Shown here: piece by piece, positions 34,124 to 42,745 of the stretch | Position numbering within the stretch: the stretch's first letter is position 1 | Layout: every line of letters begins with the position of its first letter | Source of the DNA: JBNKHH01 sp050290245 | GTDB lineage: Bacteria; Pseudomonadota; Alphaproteobacteria; Rhodobacterales; Rhodobacteraceae | Length of the DNA stretch: 64,000 nt | Direction: 5' to 3' | Assembly: GCA_050290245.1 (NCBI GenBank) | Contig: JBNKHH010000021.1 | Span: 41,511-105,510, forward strand | Program-made: the position numbers and the translations under genes | Notes under the pieces: generated by a model | Told to the model about the DNA's origin: nothing | What the model saw: the letters and a program-made list of their open reading frames with translations, nothing else | Database searches by the model: none

Positions 34124-36463
34124 TTATTCGCCGTAGGGCACCCAGACGGTCTTGACCTCAGTCGCGGCGGCAAGGAACTCGCCGGTCGCCGTAGCAGCCC
34201 AATCGCGCGTCATGCCATTGTTGACCCATGTGCGCTTGAGATCGCCCGCCGCCTCGCGCTCGATGATGGCCGAGAGATCAGCGCCCGAGAAGCTCCAGAC
34301 CGCGTCGATGTCCATGTGGCCTGCGACCTGCGCGGCGACGTCGTTGTGCGGGCCGGTCAGGATGTTGACCACACCGCCGGGGACGTCCGAGGTCTCAAGC
34401 ACCTGATAGAAATCCGTCGCGGCGAGCGGATACGGCTCGGACGCCATGACGGTGATGCGGTTGCCCATGGCCATGGCGGGGCCGACCAGCGAGACGAGGC
34501 CAAGTAGCGGGGCGTCGTCCGACGCAAAGGCCGCGATTTTGCCGACAGGTTCGTTCATGGCCAGCGCAATGCCGCGGATCGGCACGCCCTTGGCCGCGCC
34601 GTCGTATTTGTCGGCCCAGGCGGCCCAGGTGAAGAGGCGGTCGATCGAGGCAGCGACCTCGGCCTTTCCGGTGCGCTTGCCGGTCATGCCGTCGATCCGG
34701 GCAGCGAATTCATCAGCGCGGGCCGAGAGGTTTTCGGCCATGTAGTAGATGATCTGCGCGCGCAGATGGCCAGTCGATTTCGACCAGCCCTTGGCGGCGT
34801 TCATGGCTTCGACCGCGTTCCTGACGTCCTTGCGATTGGCGAGGCCGACGTGGCCCTGGAGCTTGCCGCGTGGCGACCAGATGGCGCGGGAGTAACCGCC
34901 GTCAGGGCGGGTCTGCTTGCCTCCGATGTAAAACTTGGCGGTACGATCGACACCCTCTCCGGTCGTGCCGGTTTCAGGGGCATCGACAGGGGCGATACGG
35001 GTCAGCGCCTTTGCGCGGGTCTTGGGGCGGGTATAGGCGAGGAGGCCTTCCCAGCCACCTTCGCGGCCAAAGCCCGACTCGCGGACGCCCCCAAAGCCCG
35101 CCGCAGCGTCAAATAGGTTTGTTGCATTCACCCAGACCACGCCAGCGGCCAATTTGGGCGCGATGTCGAGCGCGAGATTGACATTCTCGGTCCACACCGT
35201 GGCGGCGAGGCCGTAGCGCGTGTTATTTGCCAGTTCGACCGCCTCGGCAGGGGTGCGGAACGTGGTGGAGACGAGCACCGGGCCAAAGATTTCTTCCTGC
35301 ATCAGGCGGTCTGAGGACGACAGGCCCGAGATCAGGGTTGGAGGGTAAAAACAGCCCTTGGCGGGAATTTCGGTGGCGGCGTGATAGACCTCGCCGCCGG
35401 AGCCGTCGACGAGGCCCTTGATGGTCTTGAGTTGCGAGGGATCCACCACAGCACCCACGTCGATGCATTTGTCGAGCGGGTCGCCGATCCTCAGCTTGTC
35501 CATCCGCTCTTTCAGGTGGCGGGTGAAGTCCTCGGCAATGCCTTCTTGCAGCAACAGCCGCGACCCGGCGCAGCAAACCTGGCCCTGGTTGAACCAGATG
35601 GCGTCGACCAGGCCCTCGATGGCCGAGTCCATGTCGGCGTCGTCGAAGACGATGTACGGCGACTTGCCGCCCAGCTCGAGTGTCAACGATTTGCCAGAGC
35701 CGGCGGTGGCGCGGCGGATGATGCGTCCAACCTCGGTCGAGCCGGTGAAGGCGATCTTGTCGATGTCGTCGTGGGCGGTGATCAACTCGCCGACCGAGCC
35801 GTCGCCGGTCACGATGTTCAGAACGCCTTTGGGTACACCCGCCTCGGCGGCGAGGTCGGCGAAGAGTAGGGCCGAGAGCGAGGTGAATTCGGCCGGTTTC
35901 AGGACCACGGTGTTGCCCATGGCCAAGGCAGGGGCAACTTTCCAGGCCAGCATCAAAAGCGGGAAGTTCCAGGGGATGATCTGGCCACAGACGCCGAGCG
36001 CTTCGCGTTCGGGGAGTTCGTCGTCCATCAGTTGGGCCATGCCGGCGTGATAATAGAAGTGCCGTGCGACCAACGGGATGTCGATGTCGCGGCTTTCGCG
36101 GATCGGTTTGCCGTTGTCGAGCGTCTCGATCACGGCGAATAGGCGCGACTGTTTCTGGATCAGGCGGGCGAGGGCATAGAGCACCTTGGCGCGGGCCTTG
36201 GCGTCTTTGGCCCAGGCAGTCTGCGCCTTGCGAGCGGCAGAGACGGCGGCGTTGACGTCGCGCTTGGTCGCCTGGCTGATCTTGGCGAGCGCCTTGCCAG
36301 TGGCAGGGTTCTTCGTTGCGAAAAGCTTGTTCGGCTTGGTCCAGGCACCTTCGATGAAATGCCCGAATTTGCCTTCATGGCAGTCGATCCACGTGAACGC
36401 TTCCGCGGCGTCCTCGGGGGCGGGGCCGTATTCCATGGTCTCGAAAATGTCTCTGACGTTCAT
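34124..36463 (-). CDS. ALDH16-type double-domain aldehyde dehydrogenase
   Basis: 779 residues. The N-terminal 500 residues are a complete aldehyde dehydrogenase: LELGGKSP with the general base near Glu263 and NQGQVCCAGSR with the nucleophile Cys297. The C-terminal 270 residues are a second, incomplete copy that repeats the early ALDH pattern (FYIGGKQTRPDGGYS, then KIAAFASDDAPLLGLVSL) but lacks a catalytic Cys motif. This is the ALDH16 layout, known from Loktanella, another member of this family. It lies downstream of deoC and a small gene, so acetaldehyde from deoxyribose breakdown is a possible substrate. Confidence 0.9.
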   Translation of the reverse strand: MNVRDIFETMEYGPAPEDAAEAFTWIDCHEGKFGHFIEGAWTKPNKLFATKNPATGKALAKISQATKRDVNAAVSAARKAQTAWAKDAKARAKVLYALARLIQKQSRLFAVIETLDNGKPIRESRDIDIPLVARHFYYHAGMAQLMDDELPEREALGVCGQIIPWNFPLLMLAWKVAPALAMGNTVVLKPAEFTSLSALLFADLAAEAGVPKGVLNIVTGDGSVGELITAHDDIDKIAFTGSTEVGRIIRRATAGSGKSLTLELGGKSPYIVFDDADMDSAIEGLVDAIWFNQGQVCCAGSRLLLQEGIAEDFTRHLKERMDKLRIGDPLDKCIDVGAVVDPSQLKTIKGLVDGSGGEVYHAATEIPAKGCFYPPTLISGLSSSDRLMQEEIFGPVLVSTTFRTPAEAVELANNTRYGLAATVWTENVNLALDIAPKLAAGVVWVNATNLFDAAAGFGGVRESGFGREGGWEGLLAYTRPKTRAKALTRIAPVDAPETGTTGEGVDRTAKFYIGGKQTRPDGGYSRAIWSPRGKLQGHVGLANRKDVRNAVEAMNAAKGWSKSTGHLRAQIIYYMAENLSARADEFAARIDGMTGKRTGKAEVAASIDRLFTWAAWADKYDGAAKGVPIRGIALAMNEPVGKIAAFASDDAPLLGLVSLVGPAMAMGNRITVMASEPYPLAATDFYQVLETSDVPGGVVNILTGPHNDVAAQVAGHMDIDAVWSFSGADLSAIIEREAAGDLKRTWVNNGMTRDWAATATGEFLAAATEVKTVWVPYGE

Positions 36464-36478
36464 TGTTCGGGTCCTCCG

Positions 36479-36784
36479 TCAGACCGTCAATTCGCGCGCG
36501 AGCCAGTCGCGCTCAAGTGTTTCAATGTCGGGGGCGATGCGGACCCAGTCCGCGTCGATTGGATACCATGCCCAGATACCAGGATGATCGCGGCGGTAGG
36601 CGAATTCGATGCCGTCGGCACCGGGGCACCCCATGTAAAAGACGTGGCCGTCCTCGGACAGACGAGCCACTTCAACCGGATAGATGAAGCTGAGTTGCGC
36701 GTGATCGTCGTATCGCCCGTTGGTGTAGTTGCGAAAATATTCCGCAGCTTCGGGTGGGCAATCAGATGGTTTCGGTGATCTCAT
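36479..36784 (-). CDS. Small unknown protein between deoC and the aldehyde dehydrogenase
   Basis: 101 residues (start MRSPKPSDCPPEAAEYFRNY). The ATG overlaps the deoC stop by four bases and the gene ends 15 bases before the dehydrogenase start, so it is within the operon. The sequence is acidic and aromatic (HVFYMGCPGADGIEFAYRRD, then HPGIWAWYPIDADWVRIAP), which reads as a folded soluble protein rather than a shadow frame. No known family recognised; one possibility is a SMI1/KNR4-like or accessory protein. No signal peptide. Confidence 0.65.
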   Translation of the reverse strand: MRSPKPSDCPPEAAEYFRNYTNGRYDDHAQLSFIYPVEVARLSEDGHVFYMGCPGADGIEFAYRRDHPGIWAWYPIDADWVRIAPDIETLERDWLARELTV

Positions 36785-37779
36785 CCGATCGCATGCCTGT
36801 AGGCGGCCGAATAGCGACCGGTGACGTGGTGTTCGAGCTGGCGTTCGATGTCTCCGAGGAGGGACGACGCGCCGAACCGGAAGAGGTCGGGGCGCAGCCA
36901 TCGGTCGCCGAGTTCGTCCTTGATCAGAGTGAGGTAGGTCACCGCATCCTTGGCCTTGGAGATGCCGCCTGCGGGCTTGTAGCCGACGCGGTAGCCGGTC
37001 ATCTCGTGATAGCTGCGGATCGCGCGGGTCATGACGAGGCTGACGGGCAGTGTGGCGTTGACGCTTTCCTTGCCGGTCGAGGTCTTGATGAAATCGGCGC
37101 CGGCCATCATGCAGACCCAACTGGCGCGGGCAACGTTTCGAAGCGTGCCGAGTTCGCCAGTTGCAAGGATTGCCTTGACGTGGGCCTCTCCACAGGCGGC
37201 GCGGAAGGTTTTCATCTCGTCATACAGCGCCTGCCAGTTGCCGGTAAGGACGTGGCGGCGGGAGATGACAATGTCGATCTCTCGTGCGCCCGCCTTGACG
37301 CTTTCCTCGATCTCGGCGACGCGCAGGCGGAAGGGCGAGAGGCCCGCCGGGAAGCCGGTCGAGACGGCGGCGACTGGAATGCCGGTGCCCTTGAGCGCGT
37401 CGACGGCGGTTTCGACCATGTCGTGATAGACGCAAACGGCTCCGGTAGTAACCGGCGGCATGCCGAGCGCTTCAAGGATGTCCTGGCGCACCGGATGGAC
37501 CGCCTTGGCACATAACCTGCGGACCCGGCCGGCAGTGTCGTCGCCCGCGAGAGTCGTCAGGTCGATCATGGTGATCGCGCGCAAAAGCCAGGCAGCCTGG
37601 TATTCCTTTTTGACCGAGCGTCGACCGGGGAGGGTCGAGGCGCGGCGTTCAATGGCGCTGGTGTTGGCCTGGATTGCGCGCACGAGGTCGAGGTCAAGCT
37701 CGGTCCCGGGGTTTCGCGGCTCGTGCACCTGGGGAAGCAGGGCGGCGGCGGTGTCGAGTTTTGTGGCGGTTTGTGTCAT
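36781..37779 (-). CDS. deoC: Deoxyribose-phosphate aldolase DeoC
   Basis: 332 residues from the ATG at 37779; an in-frame start 12 codons earlier is less likely. DeoC splits 2-deoxyribose-5-phosphate into acetaldehyde and glyceraldehyde-3-phosphate. Family features are EIDIVISRRHVLTGNWQALY, KAILATGELGTLRNVARASW, GADFIKTSTGKESVNATLPV with the Schiff-base Lys, and GYKPAGGISKAKDA. The N-terminus is about 60 residues longer than the short bacterial form, as in the larger DeoC group. Operon with the 101-aa gene and ALDH16. Confidence 0.95.
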   Translation of the reverse strand: MTQTATKLDTAAALLPQVHEPRNPGTELDLDLVRAIQANTSAIERRASTLPGRRSVKKEYQAAWLLRAITMIDLTTLAGDDTAGRVRRLCAKAVHPVRQDILEALGMPPVTTGAVCVYHDMVETAVDALKGTGIPVAAVSTGFPAGLSPFRLRVAEIEESVKAGAREIDIVISRRHVLTGNWQALYDEMKTFRAACGEAHVKAILATGELGTLRNVARASWVCMMAGADFIKTSTGKESVNATLPVSLVMTRAIRSYHEMTGYRVGYKPAGGISKAKDAVTYLTLIKDELGDRWLRPDLFRFGASSLLGDIERQLEHHVTGRYSAAYRHAIG

Positions 37780-37919
37780 ATCGGACCGTCTGTAAACAGG
37801 CGGCCAGCGTGACACGGCTTGTGTCCGGTTTCAAGAAATCGCTCAAAGAATGGGCGGCATTGGCGCAGCGTCATTTTTGTTCCGCGCTTTCGCGAGGCGC
37901 GACCTTCGGCGGGCGGATT

Positions 37920-39155
37920 TCAGGCGAGATGAAGCGCTTCGTCCCCTACGAGCACCGTTTCGACCCTTGCCCCGTGTTCCAACGTCCGGTGGACCGGGCA
38001 CTTGTCGGCGATCTCCAGCAGGCGCTGACGTTGGATGTCGTCGAGATTTCCGGTAAGACGGATCTGGCGGCGAAAGACATCTATGCGGTCCTGTTTCGCT
38101 GTCGAGGCGTCCTGGGCATGGACCTTGTCGTGGCTCACGTCGACTGAGACGTGATCGAGCGGCCAGCCCTTGCGGCGGGCGTACATCCGGATTGTCATCG
38201 AGGTGCAGGCGCCCAGACCGGCGGCGAGAAAGCCGTATGGGCTCATGCCCTTGTTGGTGCCGCCATAGGCGAGTGGTTCGTCGGCCAACGCATGGTGAAA
38301 TGGCCCTGCGTTAATGTCCTGAAGGAAGCCGCGGACGTCGGCTTCGGAAACACGGACAATGCCTTCCGGTGCACCTGGCGGCGGTGCAGGTGGCCGCAGG
38401 TCGAGGTAGCGGGCCGACCAGGCGGCGATGACCTCGGCGGCGTATTCCGCGTCGGCGGAGTCGGTTATCAGGTGATCGGCGTCGTCGAGAGTAACGAAGC
38501 TCTTGGGATGTTTGGCAGCGGTGAAAATGCGGGTGGCGTTGTCGACGCCAACAGTCGCGTCCAGGGGCGCGTGCAGAATCAGGAGAGCCTTTTTCAGGGC
38601 TGAGATATCCGGGGCGAGAGAGGCGCCGGAGACGTCGGAAAGGAACTCTTTTCCGATGGTGACAGTCTTACCTGCAAGGAGCACTTCGGCGCGTCCGTCG
38701 CTGTGGATCTTCTCGACGCTTTCGCCGAAGTTTTGGGTCACGTGGCCCGGGTCAAAGGGTGCTCCGATCGTTACCACAGCGCGGGAACTCGGGATCTCGC
38801 TGGCGGCCTTGAGGACGGCGGCTCCGCCAAGCGAATGGCCGATCATGAGGCTCGGGGCCATGCCTTTGTTCTCAAGGTGTTGTGCGGCCAGCACCAGATC
38901 CTGCACGTTTGAAGAAAAGGTGGTGTTGGCGAACTCTCCCCCGGAGTGCCCGAGGCCCGTAAAGTCGAAGCGCAGCACGGCAATGCCCATGGCGGCAAGG
39001 CGGGCGGCGATGCGGCGAGCAGCGGTGATATCCTTGCCGCAGGTGAAGCAATGGGCGAAGAGGGCCGTCGCAAGGTGCGGGCCGTCGGGCATGTCCAGGC
39101 GGGCGGCAAGTTCGTCGCCCGCGTGGCCGGTGAATGTGAATCGTTGCGTGCTCAT
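37920..39155 (-). CDS. Alpha/beta hydrolase fused to OsmC domain
   Basis: 411 residues. The first 250 form an alpha/beta hydrolase: the oxyanion and turn regions AHCFTCGKDITAARRIAARL and RFDFTGLGHSGGEF, nucleophile Ser in MIGHSLGGAAVLKAA, then DATVGVDNATRIF with Asp and DADHLITD with His. The last 150 form an OsmC/Ohr-like domain (GGTNKGMSPYGFLAAGLGAC and IADKCPVHRTLE), whose two Cys (AC and KCP) suit a thiol peroxidase role. Fusions of this kind are known in this group, so it is a bifunctional family; the link to redox stress is inference. Confidence 0.93.
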   Translation of the reverse strand: MSTQRFTFTGHAGDELAARLDMPDGPHLATALFAHCFTCGKDITAARRIAARLAAMGIAVLRFDFTGLGHSGGEFANTTFSSNVQDLVLAAQHLENKGMAPSLMIGHSLGGAAVLKAASEIPSSRAVVTIGAPFDPGHVTQNFGESVEKIHSDGRAEVLLAGKTVTIGKEFLSDVSGASLAPDISALKKALLILHAPLDATVGVDNATRIFTAAKHPKSFVTLDDADHLITDSADAEYAAEVIAAWSARYLDLRPPAPPPGAPEGIVRVSEADVRGFLQDINAGPFHHALADEPLAYGGTNKGMSPYGFLAAGLGACTSMTIRMYARRKGWPLDHVSVDVSHDKVHAQDASTAKQDRIDVFRRQIRLTGNLDDIQRQRLLEIADKCPVHRTLEHGARVETVLVGDEALHLA

Positions 39156-39322
39156 GGGACCAATGTGTCACGCCCCGAGGAGGTCGCAAGCCGGATCACG
39201 CCATGGTGACAGGCGGAGAGGTTAGCGCGAGGGTCGCCCGGCGGACGGGAGTGGTGCTTCTGCCGGGTCGTGCTATCGTGAGACTGTGATCCTGAGGGGT
39301 TGTACTGGGGAGGAGACAAGAC

Positions 39323-40219
39323 GTGCTGAGCCAGGAGCAAAAGGCGTTCTACGCCGATAACGGTTATCTGATGGTTGAGAACGTAGTGACTGACGCGCAG
39401 TTGGCCGAGTTGCGGCGGATCACCTATGAGTTCATCGAGGCATCGCGCAGCGTTGTGGAAAGCGACGATGTCTATGACCTGGACGAGGGGCATTCGGCCG
39501 ATACGCCCAGGCTGACGCGCATCAAGCTGCCGCACAAGCAGCACCCCTACTACGATGAAATTCTTAAAAATTCGGGCGTGACCGAGGTCTTGCGCGACCT
39601 GCTGGGCGACAGCGCAACGCTGTTGACGGCCAAGCTGAACACCAAGGCGCCGGGTGGCGGCGCCGCAGTGGAATGGCACCAGGATTGGGCGTTCTATCCG
39701 CATACGAATGATGATTTGCTGGCGTTTGGACTGATGCTGGAAGACGTGGGCGAGGCGAACGGGCCGTTGCAGGTGATCCCCGGCTCGCACAGAGGGCCGG
39801 TTCTGAGCCACCACAACGACGGGGTGTTTTGCGGCGCAATTGACCCTGACGATCCGGATTTCGAGCGGGACAAGATCGTGACTCTGACCGGCAAGGCGGG
39901 CAGCATGACGGTGCATCATGTGAGGACGCTGCATGGCTCAGCGCCGAATCGGAGCGACCGGGCACGATTGATCTTGTTCTACGAGATCGCCAAAGCGGAT
40001 GCCTGGCCGATCCTCGGGGCGAATTCGTACATTCATTCTCTAGGACAGAAGCGGTTCTGGGAGGACTTGCAGGACCGGATGATCATCGGGGAACCCTGCT
40101 TGCAGCCTCGGCTCGAGACCGTGCCGGTGCGTATGCCCCTGCCGCCGGCGAAGGATGCCTCGTCAATTTTCAAAACCCAGAAATCGGGCGGGGCCAAAAG
40201 CGCGTTTGTGGCGATGTAA
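39323..40219 (+). CDS. Phytanoyl-CoA dioxygenase (PhyH) family protein
   Basis: 298 residues, GTG start with GGAGG about nine bases upstream. Non-haem iron, 2-oxoglutarate-dependent dioxygenase family. Probable iron ligands are His119 and Asp121 (EWHQDWAFYP) and His204 in RTLHGSAPNRSDRARLILF, whose Arg would bind 2-oxoglutarate. The start YADNGYLMVENVVTDAQLAE is typical of PhyH proteins. The substrate cannot be deduced; members hydroxylate lipids, ectoine or antibiotics. It is divergent from the hydrolase-OsmC gene. Confidence 0.9.
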   Translation: MLSQEQKAFYADNGYLMVENVVTDAQLAELRRITYEFIEASRSVVESDDVYDLDEGHSADTPRLTRIKLPHKQHPYYDEILKNSGVTEVLRDLLGDSATLLTAKLNTKAPGGGAAVEWHQDWAFYPHTNDDLLAFGLMLEDVGEANGPLQVIPGSHRGPVLSHHNDGVFCGAIDPDDPDFERDKIVTLTGKAGSMTVHHVRTLHGSAPNRSDRARLILFYEIAKADAWPILGANSYIHSLGQKRFWEDLQDRMIIGEPCLQPRLETVPVRMPLPPAKDASSIFKTQKSGGAKSAFVAM

Positions 40220-40231
40220 GTCGCGTGGGCG

Positions 40232-41443
40232 TTATGCCAGCGCCTTTTGCAAATTCGCGTCGATCTTGTCCAAGAACCCGGTTGTGGTCAGCCAGCCCTG
40301 GTTGGGGCCGACCAAAAGGGCAAGGTCCTTGGTCATGTGGCCGGATTCGACGGTATCGACGACGACTTTCTCCAGCGTTTCGGCAAAGCCCTTGAGCGCG
40401 GCGTTGTCGTCAAGCTTGGCGCGGTGCTTCAGGGCGCCGGTCCAGGCGTAGATCGAGGCGATCGAGTTGGTTGAGGTGGCCTCGCCTTTCTGGTGCTGGC
40501 GATAGTGGCGGGTGACCGTGCCGTGCGCGGCCTCGCTTTCGACGATCTTGCCGTCGGGGGTCATCAGGACCGAAGCCATCAGACCGAGCGAGCCAAAGCC
40601 CTGGGCGACGGTGTCGGACTGGACGTCGCCGTCGTAGTTCTTGCACGCCCAGACATAGCCGCCCGACCATTTCAGAGCCGAGGCCACCATGTCGTCGATC
40701 AGCCGGTGTTCATACCAGATCTTCTTGGCGTCGAACTGGTCTTTGAACTCGGTCTCGAAAACCTCTTGGAAGATGTCTTTGAAACGGCCGTCATAAGCCT
40801 TGAGGATTGTGTTCTTGGTCGACAGGTACAGCGGCCACTCGAGGTTGAGCGCATAGTTCATCGAGGCGCGGGCAAAGTCGTAGATCGACTTGTCGAGGTT
40901 ATACATCGCCATGGTCACGCCGGCGTCGGGGGCCTGGAAGACCTCGCGCTCGATTACCGTGCCGTCATCGCCTTCGAATTTCAGCGTCACCTTGCCAGCG
41001 CCGGGGAAGGTGAAATCGGTGGCGCGATACTGGTCGCCAAAGGCGTGGCGGCCGACGACGATGGGCTTGGTCCAGCCGGGCACGAGCCGGGGGACGTTCT
41101 TGCAGATGATCGGCTGGCGGAAGATCACACCGCCGAGGATGTTGCGGATGGTGCCGTTCGGGGAGCGCCACATCTCTTTCAGGCCGAATTCCTCGACCCG
41201 AGCCTCGTCGGGCGTGATGGTGGCGCATTTGACGGCAGCGCCGACCTCTTTGGTCTTCTCGGCAGCGTCGATGGTGATCTGGTCGTTGGTCTCATCCCGC
41301 GACTGGATCGACAGGTCGTAGTAGAGGAGGTCGACGTCAAGGTAGGGAAGGATCAGCTTGTCCTTGATAAAGGCCCAGATGATGCGGGTCATCTCGTCCC
41401 CGTCCATTTCGACGATGGGGTTTTCGACTTTGATCTTGGCCAT
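40232..41443 (-). CDS. icd: NADP-dependent isocitrate dehydrogenase
   Basis: 403 residues. Converts isocitrate to 2-oxoglutarate in the citric acid cycle. The start KIKVENPIVEMDGDEMTRII and the stretch RSPNGTIRNILGGVIFRQPI are the eukaryote-like NADP-IDH type found in Alphaproteobacteria; CKNYDGDVQSDTVAQGFGSL and SEAAHGTVTRHYRQHQKGEA follow. AGGAGGGA precedes the start. It ends 12 bases from the convergent PhyH gene. Upstream DNA (41444-41796) carries the promoter. Confidence 0.97.
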   Translation of the reverse strand: MAKIKVENPIVEMDGDEMTRIIWAFIKDKLILPYLDVDLLYYDLSIQSRDETNDQITIDAAEKTKEVGAAVKCATITPDEARVEEFGLKEMWRSPNGTIRNILGGVIFRQPIICKNVPRLVPGWTKPIVVGRHAFGDQYRATDFTFPGAGKVTLKFEGDDGTVIEREVFQAPDAGVTMAMYNLDKSIYDFARASMNYALNLEWPLYLSTKNTILKAYDGRFKDIFQEVFETEFKDQFDAKKIWYEHRLIDDMVASALKWSGGYVWACKNYDGDVQSDTVAQGFGSLGLMASVLMTPDGKIVESEAAHGTVTRHYRQHQKGEATSTNSIASIYAWTGALKHRAKLDDNAALKGFAETLEKVVVDTVESGHMTKDLALLVGPNQGWLTTTGFLDKIDANLQKALA

Positions 41444-41796
41444 GACTTGGGGTCCCTCCTGGGTGTGTCGTCAGCCGCGCCTTAGACCATACGGCGGGCA
41501 GTGAAAAGATCGTATGCGATAGTATACCAAAATAGTCGCAGGTCCCGGCACCTTGCCGCCGGTATTTGCGTATTTGGGGTTAAGACCGAATTAAATGGCA
41601 GGAAATGAAGCGTTCAGACCAATTTGCCACCGGCGGCAAGATGGTGGCGAACGGGCAGTAGTGCCTAGCCCGCCTCGTGCGCATTCGAGCGTGCCGCAAG
41701 AACCCGGGGCAATCTGGTCGAGATGCCACGGTCCAGCCGTCTGGCGAAACGATGCGCGATCTTGTCCTGGCGCGTGCCGGATTTGGCCGCATCGGA
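41444..41796. other. icd upstream region with long inverted repeat
   Basis: 353 bases without a credible gene. It holds the icd leader and probably its promoter: on the minus strand TATACT and TACGAT occur near 41505-41530, but no good -35 is seen. A perfect 12-base inverted repeat, CTTGCCGCCGGT (41552-41563) and ACCGGCGGCAAG (41629-41640), brackets an AT-richer 65-base stretch. No gene is recognised between 41641 and 41796. Confidence 0.5.
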
Positions 41797-41943
41797 CTAG
41801 AGCCGGCGGAGGTTCATGAAGATGGCAAGGATGGTGATCGGGAAGGTCACCGCAAGCCAGATCAGCAGGAACGGATAAACCAGGACACCTGCCGCAAGGC
41901 GCCAGGGCGAAAGGCCGATCGCGTCCGCTGTGGGGGCCGACAT
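41797..41943 (-). CDS. Small membrane protein with unclear start
   Basis: On the minus strand a reading frame ends at 41797 with a hydrophobic helix and basic tail: RLAAGVLVYPFLLIWLAVTF, then PITILAIFMNLRRL. The only canonical start is the ATG at 41943 (48 residues). Yet the frame stays open and protein-like for 32 more codons (GLDTTEAASLLNTRIKERDD) to an in-frame TGA overlapping the end of pncA, without ATG, GTG or TTG. Either it uses a rare start or its N-terminus is damaged. It follows pncA on the same strand. Family not recognised. Confidence 0.5.
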   Translation of the reverse strand: MSAPTADAIGLSPWRLAAGVLVYPFLLIWLAVTFPITILAIFMNLRRL

Positions 41944-42040
41944 GATCCAGGCCTGGGTGAAATCGTCGTCGCGTTCTTTGATGCGCGTGTTGAGCAGGCT
42001 GGCGGCCTCGGTGGTGTCGAGGCCGCTTTTTCGCTCCGTG

Positions 42041-42643
42041 TCAGGCGAGTGTCACGCCGACGTCCGTCATGCCCTGTTTCGCGGCGGCGAGCGATCCTTC
42101 AAGGTCGATGGCGCGGCAGAGATCCTGGATAACCGTGGCTTTGAAGCCAAGGCGGGCGGCGTCGACGGCAGAGAAGTTTACACAGAAATCGGTGGCGAGC
42201 CCGACGAGTGTCACCGTGTCCACGCCGCGGGTCCGCAAGTAGCCTTCGAGCCCCGTGGGCGTGGTCTGGTCGTTCTCGAAGAACGCGGAATAGCTGTCGA
42301 TCTCGCGCCGGAAACCCTTGCGGATGATCATATCGGCGTGGCTTGTGTCGAGTTCGGCGTGAAAGGCGGCGCCTTGCGAGCCGATCATGCAGTGGTCGGG
42401 CCAGAGCACCTGGGTGCCGTAGGGCATCTCGGTGGTGGTGAAGGGGTCGGCACCATGCTGGCTAGCGAAAGAAAGGTGGTCGTCGGGGTGCCAATCCTGG
42501 GTAAAGACGCGCACCGGGAATTCGGCGATCAGGGCGTTGATGGGCGCGACGATCTCGTCGCCGCCCGCAACGGCAAGGGCCCCGCCGGGGCAAAAGTCGT
42601 TCTGGACGTCGATCACGATGATGGCTTCGTTGGCCGCGCGCAT
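42041..42643 (-). CDS. pncA: Nicotinamidase PncA
   Basis: 200 residues from the ATG at 42643 (MRAANEAIIVIDVQNDF); the frame runs open upstream but that part is a shadow of trhO. Hydrolyses nicotinamide to nicotinate in NAD salvage. Catalytic triad: Asp12, Lys109 in IIRKGF, Cys154 in ATDFCVNFSA. Metal ligands Asp50, His52 and His56 in QDWHPDDHLSF, with His84 nearby. Divergent from trhO. Confidence 0.96.
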   Translation of the reverse strand: MRAANEAIIVIDVQNDFCPGGALAVAGGDEIVAPINALIAEFPVRVFTQDWHPDDHLSFASQHGADPFTTTEMPYGTQVLWPDHCMIGSQGAAFHAELDTSHADMIIRKGFRREIDSYSAFFENDQTTPTGLEGYLRTRGVDTVTLVGLATDFCVNFSAVDAARLGFKATVIQDLCRAIDLEGSLAAAKQGMTDVGVTLA

Positions 42644-42745
42644 GGCTGTCTCCTTTCGGGTGATAGCGCCAGCTTTGCGGCTTGGCGCGGGAAGGTCAAC
42701 GGGCACCCTTTCCCTTCGCCGCGCATGGCGATAAAGCCATGACCC

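Noticed and set aside
36785..37120. Long minus-strand frame extending the 101-aa gene upstream over deoC
   Set aside because: The part over deoC is rich in Arg/His/Gly and out of frame with deoC; the real start is the ATG overlapping the deoC stop.
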